DNA of 40,018 nt from positions 1 through 40,018 of IMG/VR virus record IMGVR_UViG_3300020175_000016; one strand, written 5' to 3'. The position numbers and the translations under genes were made by a program. The stretch comes from a virus. Each line of letters starts with the position of its first letter. Position 1 is the first letter of the stretch. Of this stretch, positions 1 through 6,563 are shown piece by piece. The notes below the pieces were generated by a model. It had not been told where the DNA came from. It saw nothing but the letters and a program-made list of their open reading frames with translations, and made no database searches.

Positions 1-576
1 AACGAAACAGTTTTACATTTAATAGAAACAACTGAAGAGGTTAAGTCTATGATTAAAAAAATGGAAGATGAGTTAGTTGAATGTACTGACCCTGTGTTAA
101 CTGTTAAGTTAGAAAAAAGATTAGCTAGGTTATCTGCTAAAGTAGCTATTGTAAAAGTAGGTGCTAACTCTGAAGTTGAGTTGCAAGAAAAACAAGCTAG
201 AGTTGAAGATGCTATATGTGCAACTAAAGCCGCTATCAAACAAGGTATAGTTCCTGGTGGTGGTATCGCTTTATTAAATGCAGCAAATGATATAGAAACT
301 AGTAACAAGTCTGAAGAAGCGTTGCTAGAGGCCATTAAGGCACCTTTTAAGACCATCTTACACAATGCAGGTATAGAAGAATACGAAATGCCAAGTATAA
401 CAGGAGATGGAATAAATGTAGTTACAGGAAATATGGTAAATATGATTGAGTCAGGGATTATTGATCCTTTACTCGTAACGAAAAGCGCATTAAACAATGC
501 TGCTTCAGTTGCTACTACTATTTTGTCAACTGATTGTGTAATCAATAATTTAAGAATTGATGAAAGCAATAGGTAG
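1..576 (+). CDS. groEL: Phage chaperonin GroEL, C-terminal part (5' end outside window)
   Basis: This is the C-terminal part of a 60-kDa chaperonin. The frame is open from base 1, so the gene starts upstream; the ATG at 49 is internal. Visible GroEL landmarks are the KVAIVKVGA strand, RVEDAICATK (the Asp codon at 208-210 matches the ATP-hydrolysis Asp398 of E. coli), the PGGGIAL loop of the equatorial domain, and SGIIDPLLVTKSAL, whose Asp matches the nucleotide-binding Asp495. The piece starts at about E. coli residue 330. It ends soon after the TDCVI strand, so the usual Gly-Gly-Met tail is missing, and the loop before VNMIESGIIDP is shorter than in E. coli. The ATP-site residues visible here are intact, which suggests an active folding ring, perhaps for capsid or tail proteins. 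groES follows and overlaps it, the reverse of the usual bacterial order. Confidence 0.93.
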   Translation, partial: NETVLHLIETTEEVKSMIKKMEDELVECTDPVLTVKLEKRLARLSAKVAIVKVGANSEVELQEKQARVEDAICATKAAIKQGIVPGGGIALLNAANDIETSNKSEEALLEAIKAPFKTILHNAGIEEYEMPSITGDGINVVTGNMVNMIESGIIDPLLVTKSALNNAASVATTILSTDCVINNLRIDESNR

Positions 577-820
577 AAACTTAGTGGTTAAAATATCGAA
601 AGCCGGTATATCTAAAACTCAAGGTGGTTTACTTTTGGGTGAAAAACAAAGAGAAGATATAAGATATGCTGAAGGAACCGTGGTAACAGCAGGAGCTGAG
701 GCTGGTGGTTTAAAAGAAAACGATGTGATTTATTTTGATAAAAATAATTCGCATCAAATAGAAGTTAAAGATGAAATTTACAACGTAGTTAAAGTTGACA
801 ACGTTGTTATTGTTTTATGA
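560..820 (+). CDS. groES: Phage co-chaperonin GroES
   Basis: This 86-residue protein has the GroES pattern: an N-terminal strand (GRNLVVKI), a mobile loop (SKTQGGLLLGE, where the hydrophobic LLL takes the place of the IVL tripeptide that docks on GroEL), then EGTVVTAGA, KENDVIYFD and a final VDNVVIVL strand. It should cap the GroEL ring encoded just upstream. A TTG at 557 is in frame, but the ATG at 560 gives the standard GroES N-terminus and is preferred. The start overlaps the groEL end by 17 bases and the stop overlaps the next gene as ATGA, so the three genes are probably translationally coupled. The roof-loop region is shorter than in bacterial GroES. The family call is firm; the pairing with the upstream GroEL is inferred from adjacency. 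Confidence 0.92.
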   Translation: MKAIGRNLVVKISKAGISKTQGGLLLGEKQREDIRYAEGTVVTAGAEAGGLKENDVIYFDKNNSHQIEVKDEIYNVVKVDNVVIVL

Positions 821-1260
821 GACTAGAACCCACAGATATTAGGGAATTAAATCTTTTAAAACATTATAGAATCATCAGAAAGTGGGCTTGCAAGAATTAT
901 GATTTAAATGATGCAGACCTTGAATTACTAATATACTTCGATTGCATGGATCTTTTCACTAGAGAAGATTTTAAAATCGGTACATATTCTTATAGTTGGG
1001 ACAACAGACGCTGGAACAGATTACTTAAAGAAGGTTGGATAACGGTATGGAGAAAACATAACCGCACAACCCAAAAGTATAATATCTATAAAGTTTCCTT
1101 TAAGTGTAAACAACTAATAAGTCGAATGTACCGTATTATGCTTGGTACTGAGGATATACCTACAAGTGCACATCGAAACAAAATAATGAAGGGTAAAACC
1201 TATATGGATAAAGTTATGATTACATCCATTAATAATGTTAACAAAGATAAAAACCGATAA
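817..1260 (+). CDS. Winged-helix-like protein of unknown function
   Basis: This 147-residue basic protein is probably a DNA-binding winged-helix protein of the general MarR shape. Helical segments (about residues 10-60, with KHYRIIRKWACKNYDL and LNDADLELLIYF) are followed by a recognition-helix-like stretch (SWDNRRWNRLLKEGWI) and a beta-hairpin wing (VWRKHNRTTQKYNIYKVSF). That order (helices, 'RLLKEGWI', then a charged hairpin) is typical of winged-helix readers. The fold is inferred from pattern only. It starts inside the groES stop codon (ATGA), so it belongs to the chaperonin transcript. It may be a regulator or a DNA-binding structural protein; no ligand-binding or catalytic feature is evident. 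Confidence 0.6.
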   Translation: MRLEPTDIRELNLLKHYRIIRKWACKNYDLNDADLELLIYFDCMDLFTREDFKIGTYSYSWDNRRWNRLLKEGWITVWRKHNRTTQKYNIYKVSFKCKQLISRMYRIMLGTEDIPTSAHRNKIMKGKTYMDKVMITSINNVNKDKNR

Positions 1261-1262
1261 TC

Positions 1263-1367
1263 ATGGGAAAAAAAGAAAAAAAAGTAGAGGTAAAAGAATT
1301 ATCTCCTATTGACAAAAAGATTGCTAAGCTAAAAGAAGTTATTAAAAAATTAGAAGCTAAAAAATAA
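1263..1367 (+). CDS. Small lysine-rich helical protein
   Basis: This is a 34-codon gene between two recognisable genes, in the same direction, starting 2 bases after the preceding stop and ending 4 bases before the next start. The protein is almost entirely Lys, Glu, Ile, Leu and Val. Its second half (from IDKKIAKL) has hydrophobic residues at heptad-like spacing, so one amphipathic helix or short coiled coil is likely. It fills the gap exactly and fits the packing of its neighbours, which supports it being real. Function is unknown. Confidence 0.5.
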   Translation: MGKKEKKVEVKELSPIDKKIAKLKEVIKKLEAKK

Positions 1368-1371
1368 AGCT

Positions 1372-2055
1372 ATGATCAATCCTAACAAATTTGCTAATCA
1401 AAAAATACAAGAACTAGGTCAAAACCTTTTTCAAGGTGAAGAGTTTGCTCAGCAAATAGCCAACAAACAATTAGACCAGCCAGTTCCACCTCCAGGCCCT
1501 TATGGTGATATAAATCCTATTATGAATAAAGATAGTAGAGAGGCTAGAAGACAAGAGAGAAAAAATATCAGAATGGCCAACAAAGGTTTACGTCAAGCTA
1601 GAAGAGAAAGAGCTAAAGGTGTAAAAGAGCAAGGTCAAGAAAATTATAGCTATGATGGTTATGAAAAAGGTAGATATAATAAAAAAGGTGATGATATAGA
1701 ATATGGTAAAACACCTAGATATTCTAAAAAAAATCCACCAAGTGGAAGTGATGCTAGTTTTGGTATTAGTGGTTATGTAAATGATAAAAAGCAATTTAAA
1801 AGTGCTTTAAATCAAGGTACAGAATCTAAATACAAAATGGTAAACGTACAAGATTTAGAAGACATGGGAGCTGTAAAATCTGATAAAAAAGGCAAATATG
1901 TTGTTAATTCTGATGAAATGAAAACTGGAACACCTAGAGATACATTAAGACTACCAAGAGGCGCTAAGCATTACACAGGTAGAGATTATAAAGTTGGAGA
2001 ATTAATTGATGAAAGTGATTTTGAAGACTTTGCAAAAGACGTAAATAAAAAATAA
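1372..2055 (+). CDS. Basic protein of unknown function with a KSALNQG motif
   Basis: This 227-residue protein is hydrophilic and strongly charged. A proline-rich stretch (about 38-43) is followed by an Arg/Lys-rich helical segment (about 55-85, REARRQERKNIRM), a Tyr/Gly/Lys-rich linker (90-120) and a C-terminal part ending in acidic residues. KSALNQG at residues 143-149 resembles the KSPLNQG motif that occurs twice in the protein encoded at 3885-4793 and as SSPFNQG in the one at 33975-34196. No membrane segment, signal peptide or catalytic motif is visible. A minor virion or DNA-binding protein is possible, but that rests on charge and context only. Confidence 0.7.
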   Translation: MINPNKFANQKIQELGQNLFQGEEFAQQIANKQLDQPVPPPGPYGDINPIMNKDSREARRQERKNIRMANKGLRQARRERAKGVKEQGQENYSYDGYEKGRYNKKGDDIEYGKTPRYSKKNPPSGSDASFGISGYVNDKKQFKSALNQGTESKYKMVNVQDLEDMGAVKSDKKGKYVVNSDEMKTGTPRDTLRLPRGAKHYTGRDYKVGELIDESDFEDFAKDVNKK

Positions 2056-2059
2056 TATT

Positions 2060-2290
2060 ATGGCAAAAAACCCAGGACAAGTTGGTGCTAACGCAACGTG
2101 GGACGGACCCCACCAACCAACTAATTTAAAAGAAGGAAATCCAAGATATGGTATGGATCCAATGCAGGTATTAAAAGATCCACTACCTTATAAAGCAGGA
2201 CCAATATCTTCTATAGCTAAATCTAAGCTTGGAGGTGGTTGGCCTGACAGTATGGTTGCTGACAGATCTATAAATACAACAGCAAAGTAA
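2060..2290 (+). CDS. Small Gly/Pro-rich protein, unknown function
   Basis: This 76-residue protein is rich in Gly, Pro, Asn and Lys and has little predicted regular structure (NPGQVGANATWDGP near the N-terminus). There are no cysteines, no membrane segment and no motif I recognise. The start is preceded by an A/T-only leader ending AATAATATT, the same type seen before the major virion genes, which supports this ATG. It lies 4 bases after the preceding gene and 12 before the endolysin, so it is part of the same plus-strand unit. Function is unknown. Confidence 0.65.
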   Translation: MAKNPGQVGANATWDGPHQPTNLKEGNPRYGMDPMQVLKDPLPYKAGPISSIAKSKLGGGWPDSMVADRSINTTAK

Positions 2291-2302
2291 AAATTCACTA
2301 TA

Positions 2303-2767
2303 ATGAGTGATAGAATAAGTGAACACATATCTCTTAAAGAAGGTATTAAATCTCACACAGCTACTAGGTTAAATATTGACAATATACCTAGAGAATTAGA
2401 TTTAATTAACATGAAAACTATTGCAGAACAAGTGTTTGAACCTCTACGTAAATGGGTGGGTGGTCCAATCGCTATTAATAGTTTCTATCGCTCGCCCAAA
2501 TTAAATTCTGCTATTGGCGGAAGTACAACCTCACAGCATTGTATTGGTTGTGCACTTGACATAGACGATAACTACGGTTATAAGACAAATGCAGAGATGT
2601 ATGATTATATTAAGAATAACTTAGATTATGATCAGATTATTTGGGAGTTTGGAACAGAAGATAACCCAGACTGGGTACATGTAAGTTATGTTTCAGAAGA
2701 TGCTAATAGAAGAAGATGTTTACAAGCTTATAAAGAAAATGGTAAAACTAAATATAAAATAATATGA
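2303..2767 (+). CDS. Peptidase M15-family endolysin (D-Ala-D-Ala peptidase type)
   Basis: This 154-residue protein has the compact zinc site of M15A peptidases, which cleave peptide cross-links in peptidoglycan. The motifs are in order: a substrate-binding Arg region (INSFYRSPKLN, about 58-68), SQHCIGCALDID with His79 and Asp86 as predicted zinc ligands, and PDWVHVSY with His126 as the third ligand. QIIWEFG (111-117) carries the predicted catalytic Glu before the WVHVS strand. There is no signal peptide, so access to the wall would need a holin; a holin-like gene lies at 5573-6034. The length matches stand-alone phage M15 lysins. A role during entry as a virion-bound lysin cannot be excluded. 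The stop overlaps the next small gene as ATGA. Confidence 0.9.
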   Translation: MSDRISEHISLKEGIKSHTATRLNIDNIPRELDLINMKTIAEQVFEPLRKWVGGPIAINSFYRSPKLNSAIGGSTTSQHCIGCALDIDDNYGYKTNAEMYDYIKNNLDYDQIIWEFGTEDNPDWVHVSYVSEDANRRRCLQAYKENGKTKYKII

Positions 2768-2889
2768 ATTCACCTTTTTTTAAAAAAATGATGAAAAACC
2801 CGTGCTGGAAAGGTTATGAAGCTTATGGTATGAAGACTAAAAACGGTAGAAAAGTACCTAATTGTGTTCCTAAGAAAAAGAAAAAGTAA
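2764..2889 (+). CDS. Very small PCW-GY/VPNCVP protein
   Basis: This 41-residue gene is too short for usual gene finders but is joined to its neighbours at both ends: its ATG overlaps the endolysin stop (ATGA) and its stop overlaps the next start (TAATG). It reads MNSPFFKK, then PCWKGYEAYGMKTKNGRK, VPNCVP and a Lys tail. The two-part pattern PCW-x-GY...VPNCVP is, from memory, recurrent in short proteins or protein ends of marine phages. Two cysteines (in PCW and VPNCVP) frame the core and could bind metal or form a disulphide. Function is unknown. The coupling and the ordered motif argue against a chance reading frame. Confidence 0.7.
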   Translation: MNSPFFKKMMKNPCWKGYEAYGMKTKNGRKVPNCVPKKKKK

Positions 2890-3164
2890 TGGCTTTTAAA
2901 TTACCTAACGGACCACTTAACATGCGTAAAACTACACAAGGTAAGGGTAGAACTTTTAGAAAAGCTGAGGAAGGGGCTGGTATGACTGAAACAGGTGTTA
3001 AGCAATATAGAAAAGAAAACCCTGGAAGTAAATTAAAAACTGCAGTTACTGGTAAAGTTAAACCAGGAAGTAAAGCTGCTAAAAGAAGAAAATCATTCTG
3101 CGCTAGATCAAAAGGCTGGACCGGTGAAAGAGGTAGAGCTGCTAGAAGAAGGTGGAAATGTTAA
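2889..3164 (+). CDS. Small very basic protein with FCAR...RRWKC ending
   Basis: This 91-residue protein is strongly basic. It starts MAFKLPNGPLN, similar to the N-terminus of the protein at 33975 (MAFKMKSSPFN). The middle part (TETGVKQYRKENPGSKLKTAV, then GKVKPGSKAAKRRKSFCAR) and the end RRRWKC match a conserved phage family I recall from marine phages, in which Ser-Phe-Cys-Ala-Arg is followed by a terminal Arg-Trp-x-Cys. Two cysteines, in SFCAR and at the last residue, are the family constants. Charge and context suggest a nucleic-acid-binding or capsid-internal protein, but there is no direct evidence. The start uses a TAATG overlap with the preceding small gene. Confidence 0.75.
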   Translation: MAFKLPNGPLNMRKTTQGKGRTFRKAEEGAGMTETGVKQYRKENPGSKLKTAVTGKVKPGSKAAKRRKSFCARSKGWTGERGRAARRRWKC

Positions 3165-3184
3165 ATAAAAAAAAATAAAAAAAA

Positions 3185-3703
3185 ATGATTAGAAATTATT
3201 ACACTGACTCTTATAAGTCTGGATTAGCTGTAACACCAAGTGATACACTATTATTAGATGGCAGAACAAAATCAACAACACCACAAAGCTCGTGGAAACA
3301 ATATAATTTATATGTTGGTAATTCACCATCAATATTACCAGTTACAACAACTAGTGATAACACTGTTGTTTCAAACTCAGCTAATGTAGGTTTAGCTTCA
3401 CCTAACGCAGAAATAAAAGCTGGCATGAGAGTAACAGGTGGTACATTACCTGCGGCTGGTGTTTTAATAGCATCTGTAACAGACGCAAGTAATTACGTTT
3501 TAGCAACTGCTTCAAGTATAGCTGCTGATTCAACTCTCACATATAGTTATGATGAAGTAGCGTCTATAAAAGTTCACACTGTTAATGATGAAGCAATAAC
3601 ATTTGTAAAACCTGCTGAAGGTTTTGTATTACCAGTAAGTGTAGTTATGGTTTATGCTACGGGTACAGGTGGTGGAATTTCAGATCTAATAGCTTTAAGT
3701 TAA
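3185..3703 (+). CDS. Beta-rich putative virion protein
   Basis: This 172-residue protein is rich in Ser, Thr, Val, Ala and Gly, as expected of a beta-sandwich structural protein. Residues 54-122 contain a module that also appears inside the proteins at 16523 and 17969: a strand, 'IKAGMRVTGG', 'VLIASV', and a closing 'STLTYSY'. The last third (AITFVKPAEGFVLPVSVVMVY) looks like a second small beta domain. There is no signal peptide, membrane helix or catalytic motif. A minor capsid or tail decoration protein is the best guess. The A-rich 20-base leader and ATG at 3185 fit the translation style of this genome. Confidence 0.65.
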   Translation: MIRNYYTDSYKSGLAVTPSDTLLLDGRTKSTTPQSSWKQYNLYVGNSPSILPVTTTSDNTVVSNSANVGLASPNAEIKAGMRVTGGTLPAAGVLIASVTDASNYVLATASSIAADSTLTYSYDEVASIKVHTVNDEAITFVKPAEGFVLPVSVVMVYATGTGGGISDLIALS

Positions 3704-3726
3704 AAATAAATATAAAAAACAATATT

Positions 3727-3882
3727 ATGCCGAACATTAGTAAAAAAACAGCTTACGACGTAAAAGAAGCAAGCAATCAGTCACTTTCTAAAAGTGCAAG
3801 AAAACATTATGCAGAAAATGCACAAGCAGGTTCTAAATCAGATTCAAAGCATGGCTCTTGGATTTCTAAACATATGTCTTAG
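3727..3882 (+). CDS. Small hydrophilic helical protein, unknown
   Basis: This 51-residue protein has an A/T leader ending AATATT before its ATG. The protein is rich in Ser, Lys, Ala and Asn, with a predicted helix from about KKTAYDVKEASNQ to ARKHYAENAQAG and a C-terminal KHGSWISKHMS containing two of its three histidines. It fills the gap between two same-strand genes, ending 2 bases before the next ATG. I recognise no family and no catalytic site. Confidence 0.6.
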   Translation: MPNISKKTAYDVKEASNQSLSKSARKHYAENAQAGSKSDSKHGSWISKHMS

Positions 3883-3884
3883 TT

Positions 3885-4793
3885 ATGGGAAAATATAAAC
3901 ACGAAGGAAAAGGCAGGAACATCTCAGTAAGTGGTGGCCAAGAAAGAAAAGATCTATTTAAAGATATGTCTGGAGGTTATAACGCCATGGGTGACTCAAA
4001 TAGCCCTAATTATAAATATGACGGAAGCGCATTTAAACAAAGATATAGTTCACCTATGGAAAAGTATGGACCATTAAAAGGTAATGCTTTTGGTCACGCT
4101 ATGCAAAAAGCTGGAGGTGATTACGATAAAGCAAAATCTATGTTAGAAATGAAAGGATCACATTCACCGACTTACAAAACTGGTTGTGTTAGTGGTAGTG
4201 GTTCTAATGCTCCTTATAAATTAATGGGAGATCCTAATAAAAAAATGGACAGATTATCTGCTAAACATAAATCACTTTATGATCGTTTTGAAATGGGTCA
4301 AACTAGTGAAGCTGAAGAACAAAGAATGTATAGACTAGAAGATCGCATGGATAAAGTAGGGAAAAAAATAAAAAAGTCTAAAAAATCTCCACTTAATCAA
4401 GGTAAAAAAGAGGTTAAAACTTTAGGAGAAAAAGAAACTAGACAAGATCGTAGAGCAGGTAAAGATAATCTAAGACAAGGTTATTTTGGCATTGGTGGTG
4501 ATGATCCTAAAAAAACAAAACTACAAAGAGATGCTAAAGAAAGAACTAGTGATCCTGATTATAAAAAACCTAAAGCAAAAACTTTAAAAAAATCTCCACT
4601 TAACCAAGGTTTTGATGGCGATAAGGCTTTAAAAACCTTACCCGGTGGAAACTATCCAAAACCACCATTTAAGCCTGGTGTAAAAGCTGATGAAGATAGA
4701 ACAAAAAAAGATAAAAGAAAACATAAAAGAACCATGAAAAAACTTGGTCGACTTACAAAAAAAATAGTTTCAAAAAGTACAAGTAAAAAATAA
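3885..4793 (+). CDS. Highly basic protein with two KKSPLNQG repeats
   Basis: This 302-residue protein is Lys-rich and hydrophilic. The N-terminal 110 residues are Gly/Ser/Tyr-rich and probably disordered (SSPMEKYGPLKG, GSHSPTYKTG). A charged helical section follows (about 115-165). KKSPLNQG occurs at 166-173 and again at 235-242, backed by a near-identical 23-base DNA repeat at 4381-4403 and 4588-4610 with one mismatch. The tail (from about 270) is a run of Lys/Arg-rich helix. The same tag occurs in the proteins at 1372 and 33975. Composition suggests binding to DNA or to an acidic capsid surface. This is inference, and no enzyme motif is present. Confidence 0.7.
   Translation: MGKYKHEGKGRNISVSGGQERKDLFKDMSGGYNAMGDSNSPNYKYDGSAFKQRYSSPMEKYGPLKGNAFGHAMQKAGGDYDKAKSMLEMKGSHSPTYKTGCVSGSGSNAPYKLMGDPNKKMDRLSAKHKSLYDRFEMGQTSEAEEQRMYRLEDRMDKVGKKIKKSKKSPLNQGKKEVKTLGEKETRQDRRAGKDNLRQGYFGIGGDDPKKTKLQRDAKERTSDPDYKKPKAKTLKKSPLNQGFDGDKALKTLPGGNYPKPPFKPGVKADEDRTKKDKRKHKRTMKKLGRLTKKIVSKSTSKK
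4381..4610 (+). repeat. Two copies of a 23-base repeat encoding SPLNQG
   Basis: Copies at 4381-4403 and 4588-4610 differ at one base (t/c before caaggt). They encode the two KKSPLNQG motifs of the surrounding gene. The encoded motif is also present, with more DNA divergence, near 33990-34020, so selection seems to act on the peptide. Confidence 0.8.
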
Positions 4794-4838
4794 ATAACAA
4801 CAATCAATAAACATTAACAACAAACAAAAACAATTATT

Positions 4839-5126
4839 ATGGCAAAATTTATTTCAATTCCATCAAGCGGTTCGGGAATCGCAGGTGGTGACATCCTAGT
4901 AGGTGCAGACTTAATAACAGGAGTAGTTCAAGCAAGTTCTACTACTGTAGTTATCTATTTAGCAGGAGGTGCTGGTGGAGATGTGTGTACAATTACTCAC
5001 GGCACAGTTAGCAAACCTTCAGTAAGAGATGCAGTTAACTATGCATTAACAGCTAATCCTGGAGGCGTAAAAGCTAAAGTTAAACTTCCTTCTGGAATAG
5101 AAGTTTCAGGAGTAGTATTCGCTTAA
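4839..5126 (+). CDS. Small beta-rich putative virion protein
   Basis: This 95-residue protein is dominated by Val, Ile, Ala, Gly, Ser and Thr with no cluster of charge, as in phage decoration or head proteins. Strands appear at the start (AKFISIPS), middle (TTVVIYLAG, DVCTITHG) and end (KAKVKLPSGIEVSGVVFA), with one helix (SVRDAVNYALTAN). I recall similar small proteins in marine phages but no assigned function. It has one of the longest spacers in the region (45 bases), made almost only of A, C and T (CAACAA-type), typical of an unstructured leader for a well-translated gene. The stop overlaps the next start as TAATG. Confidence 0.65.
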   Translation: MAKFISIPSSGSGIAGGDILVGADLITGVVQASSTTVVIYLAGGAGGDVCTITHGTVSKPSVRDAVNYALTANPGGVKAKVKLPSGIEVSGVVFA

Positions 5127-5278
5127 TGAAACCAAAAGGCTTAGGTGATAGAATAGAAGATTTCACTAAAGCAACTGGTATTAAAAAAGTTGTTGATTCA
5201 GTGTCACAGGGTTTAAACATACCCTGTGGCTGTCAACAGCGTAAAGAAAAACTTAATAAATTATTTCCTGGAAAGTAA
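5126..5278 (+). CDS. Very small CGC-x2-R protein
   Basis: This 50-residue gene is coupled at both ends through TAATG overlaps, so it is very probably translated. The sequence has a helical first half (GLGDRIEDFTKATGIKKVVD) and a second half with PCGCQQRKEKLNKLFP. The CGC pair followed by Arg-Lys-x-Lys-Leu-Asn-x-Leu-Phe-Pro is a pattern I recall in small marine phage proteins. Two cysteines per chain could hold a metal in a dimer, or be redox active. Function is unknown. It sits directly before the small HExxH protein and the holin-like gene. Confidence 0.72.
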   Translation: MKPKGLGDRIEDFTKATGIKKVVDSVSQGLNIPCGCQQRKEKLNKLFPGK

Positions 5279-5586
5279 TGGCTTTTAAAATTAATCCACC
5301 ATACGTTATAGACAACACCCCGATTTACAATGTAGATTTAGAGGATGGTGTGTTAGGAAAAGCAGACAGAAACGGAAGTATTTTAATAAATAAAAATATT
5401 AAAGATCCAAAACAAATTGAAGATGTCGTTAGGCATGAGAAAGTTCATATTGATCAAATGAAACGAGGAGATTTGGATTATGATGATAGTGCAGTTTACT
5501 GGAGAGGTAAACGTTATTCAAGAAAAACAATGGAGGAAGGTGCTAAAAACCTACCTTGGGAAAAAGAAGCTTATGCCAAATCCTAA
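5278..5586 (+). CDS. Small HExxH metallopeptidase-like protein
   Basis: This 102-residue protein contains a zincin motif, RHEKVHIDQ, with His53, Glu54 and His57. A Glu at 95 or 97 in LPWEKEAY could be the third zinc ligand, as in gluzincins where an acidic residue lies downstream. The first 45 residues are a short beta-rich segment (NGSILINKNI). There is no signal peptide. The size is minimal for a peptidase, so activity is not assured, but motif and helix context (VVRHEKVHIDQMKRGDL) are convincing. It begins with MAFK and overlaps the preceding gene as TAATG; its end overlaps the holin-like gene by 14 bases. It may act in lysis, in virion maturation, or as a structural zinc protein. Confidence 0.7.
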   Translation: MAFKINPPYVIDNTPIYNVDLEDGVLGKADRNGSILINKNIKDPKQIEDVVRHEKVHIDQMKRGDLDYDDSAVYWRGKRYSRKTMEEGAKNLPWEKEAYAKS

Positions 5587-6034
5587 AAAAAAATTTAAAG
5601 ACACAACAGTAGGTAAACTATTATTCGGTGCTGCATCATTAGTTAACCCTGCATTAGGCAGTGTGTTAAGTGGTGTAACTTCACCTGCTGAAGCTATTGC
5701 TGCTATCGGTAAATCTGATGTAAGTGGTGAAGACAAAATAAAATTACAACAGCTTATATTTGAACAACAGAATAAAGAAATGGAAGCTGTTACATCAAGA
5801 TGGCAAGCTGATTCAATATCAGATTCATGGCTTTCTAAAAACGTGCGCCCATTAGTTTTAGTGTGGTGTATTGTTATATTCTCACTAGCTGGAATATTAG
5901 ATAGCGTGGAATCAATACCATTTAACATAGGTGTTACATGGAACGATACATTTGAAAAAGTAATGATGGCTGTTGTTTTAGCATATTTTGGCGGGCGCAC
6001 AACTGAAAAAGCTACAAGTTTATTTAAAAAATAA
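5573..6034 (+). CDS. Holin-like membrane protein (3TM holin family resemblance)
   Basis: Two hydrophobic segments are visible in this 153-residue protein: NVRPLVLVWCIVIFSLAGIL (about 93-112) and VMMAVVLAYFGG (about 131-142). The N-terminal LLFGAASLVNPALGSVLSG is a third, weaker one. The pattern 'WLSKNVRPLV...' followed by '...FGGRTTEK' resembles the phage/GTA 3TM holin family. It would open the inner membrane for the endolysin at 2303. The frame is open from 5480, but the ATG at 5573 is chosen because the extra 31 codons lie inside the HExxH gene and are Lys/Trp-rich without hydrophobic character. From the chosen start the overlap is 14 bases. Confidence 0.75.
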   Translation: MPNPKKKFKDTTVGKLLFGAASLVNPALGSVLSGVTSPAEAIAAIGKSDVSGEDKIKLQQLIFEQQNKEMEAVTSRWQADSISDSWLSKNVRPLVLVWCIVIFSLAGILDSVESIPFNIGVTWNDTFEKVMMAVVLAYFGGRTTEKATSLFKK

Positions 6035-6072
6035 ATAAAACCTGTAACTATATTAATAAATAAATAATTAAG

Positions 6073-6092
6073 TTAAATTAAATTAAATTAAA
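6073..6092. repeat. (TTAAA)4 tandem repeat before a start codon
   Basis: Four perfect TTAAA units end one base before the ATG at 6094. They lie in a 59-base AT-only leader after the holin-like gene. An A/T leader is normal for this genome, but the exact repetition is not seen at other starts. Confidence 0.8.
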
Positions 6093-6093
6093 A

Positions 6094-6336
6094 ATGGAAA
6101 TTAAAAAAGACCAATTAGAAAAAATCCAAGGATTTCAAAAAGAATTAAACAAATTGTTAAATGAAACTGGATTTTTAGAAGCCCAAAAAACCGCGGTATT
6201 ATCTAAGTTTCACGAAGTTAATCAGGAAACTGAAGACTTCAAAAAAGAACTTGAAGAAGAGTACGGATCGATTAACATTAATCTTGAAGACGGTACTTAC
6301 ACTCCTATCGAAAAAGAAGAAGACAAAAAGGAGTAA
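6094..6336 (+). CDS. Small acidic coiled-coil protein
   Basis: This 80-residue, mostly helical, acidic protein has a heptad-like pattern from about 3 to 55 (LEKIQGFQKELNKLL, then VLSKFHEVNQ and FKKELEEEYG). It ends with a short hairpin ININLEDGTYTPI and an acidic tail. I recall similar proteins in many marine phages, always small and without assigned function. A prefoldin-like or assembly-chaperone role is possible given the GroES-like genes nearby, but that is speculation. The stop overlaps the next start as TAATG. Confidence 0.7.
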   Translation: MEIKKDQLEKIQGFQKELNKLLNETGFLEAQKTAVLSKFHEVNQETEDFKKELEEEYGSININLEDGTYTPIEKEEDKKE

Positions 6337-6563
6337 TGTCATCTGTTATTAGAAAGATCAGTATAGGATCTGATTACAAAACAGATGCTATGCATTATTC
6401 TTTGACTCAGTCGGTATATGGAGGTCACACTATATCTCATATACTCTTTGATTCAAAAGATAATTCTTATAACATTTACATTAAAAAGAACAGCGAAGTA
6501 TTGCCGTGGAAGAAGTTTAATTCTAACATGGCAATATCAGTTGAATATGATTTAGAATACTAA
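6336..6563 (+). CDS. Small conserved phage protein, unknown
   Basis: This 75-residue protein begins IRKISIGSDYK, has AMHYSLTQSVYGG, and ends WKKFNSNMAISVEYDLEY. The layout of alternating strands suggests a small all-beta domain. It matches a pattern I remember from marine phages (an IRKIS-G-DYK start and a WK-FN-x-M end), but no function is known to me. It is joined to both neighbours by TAATG overlaps, which ties its expression to the tandem GroES-like protein that follows. Confidence 0.7.
   Translation: MSSVIRKISIGSDYKTDAMHYSLTQSVYGGHTISHILFDSKDNSYNIYIKKNSEVLPWKKFNSNMAISVEYDLEY

Noticed and set aside
5480-5572. 31-codon upstream extension of the holin-like gene
   Set aside because: It lies entirely inside the HExxH gene in another frame; the ATG at 5573 gives a normal 14-base overlap.
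5551-6000. 149-codon minus-strand frame opposite the holin-like gene
   Set aside because: Composition mirrors the plus-strand codons and it has no upstream gene or leader; a shadow frame.
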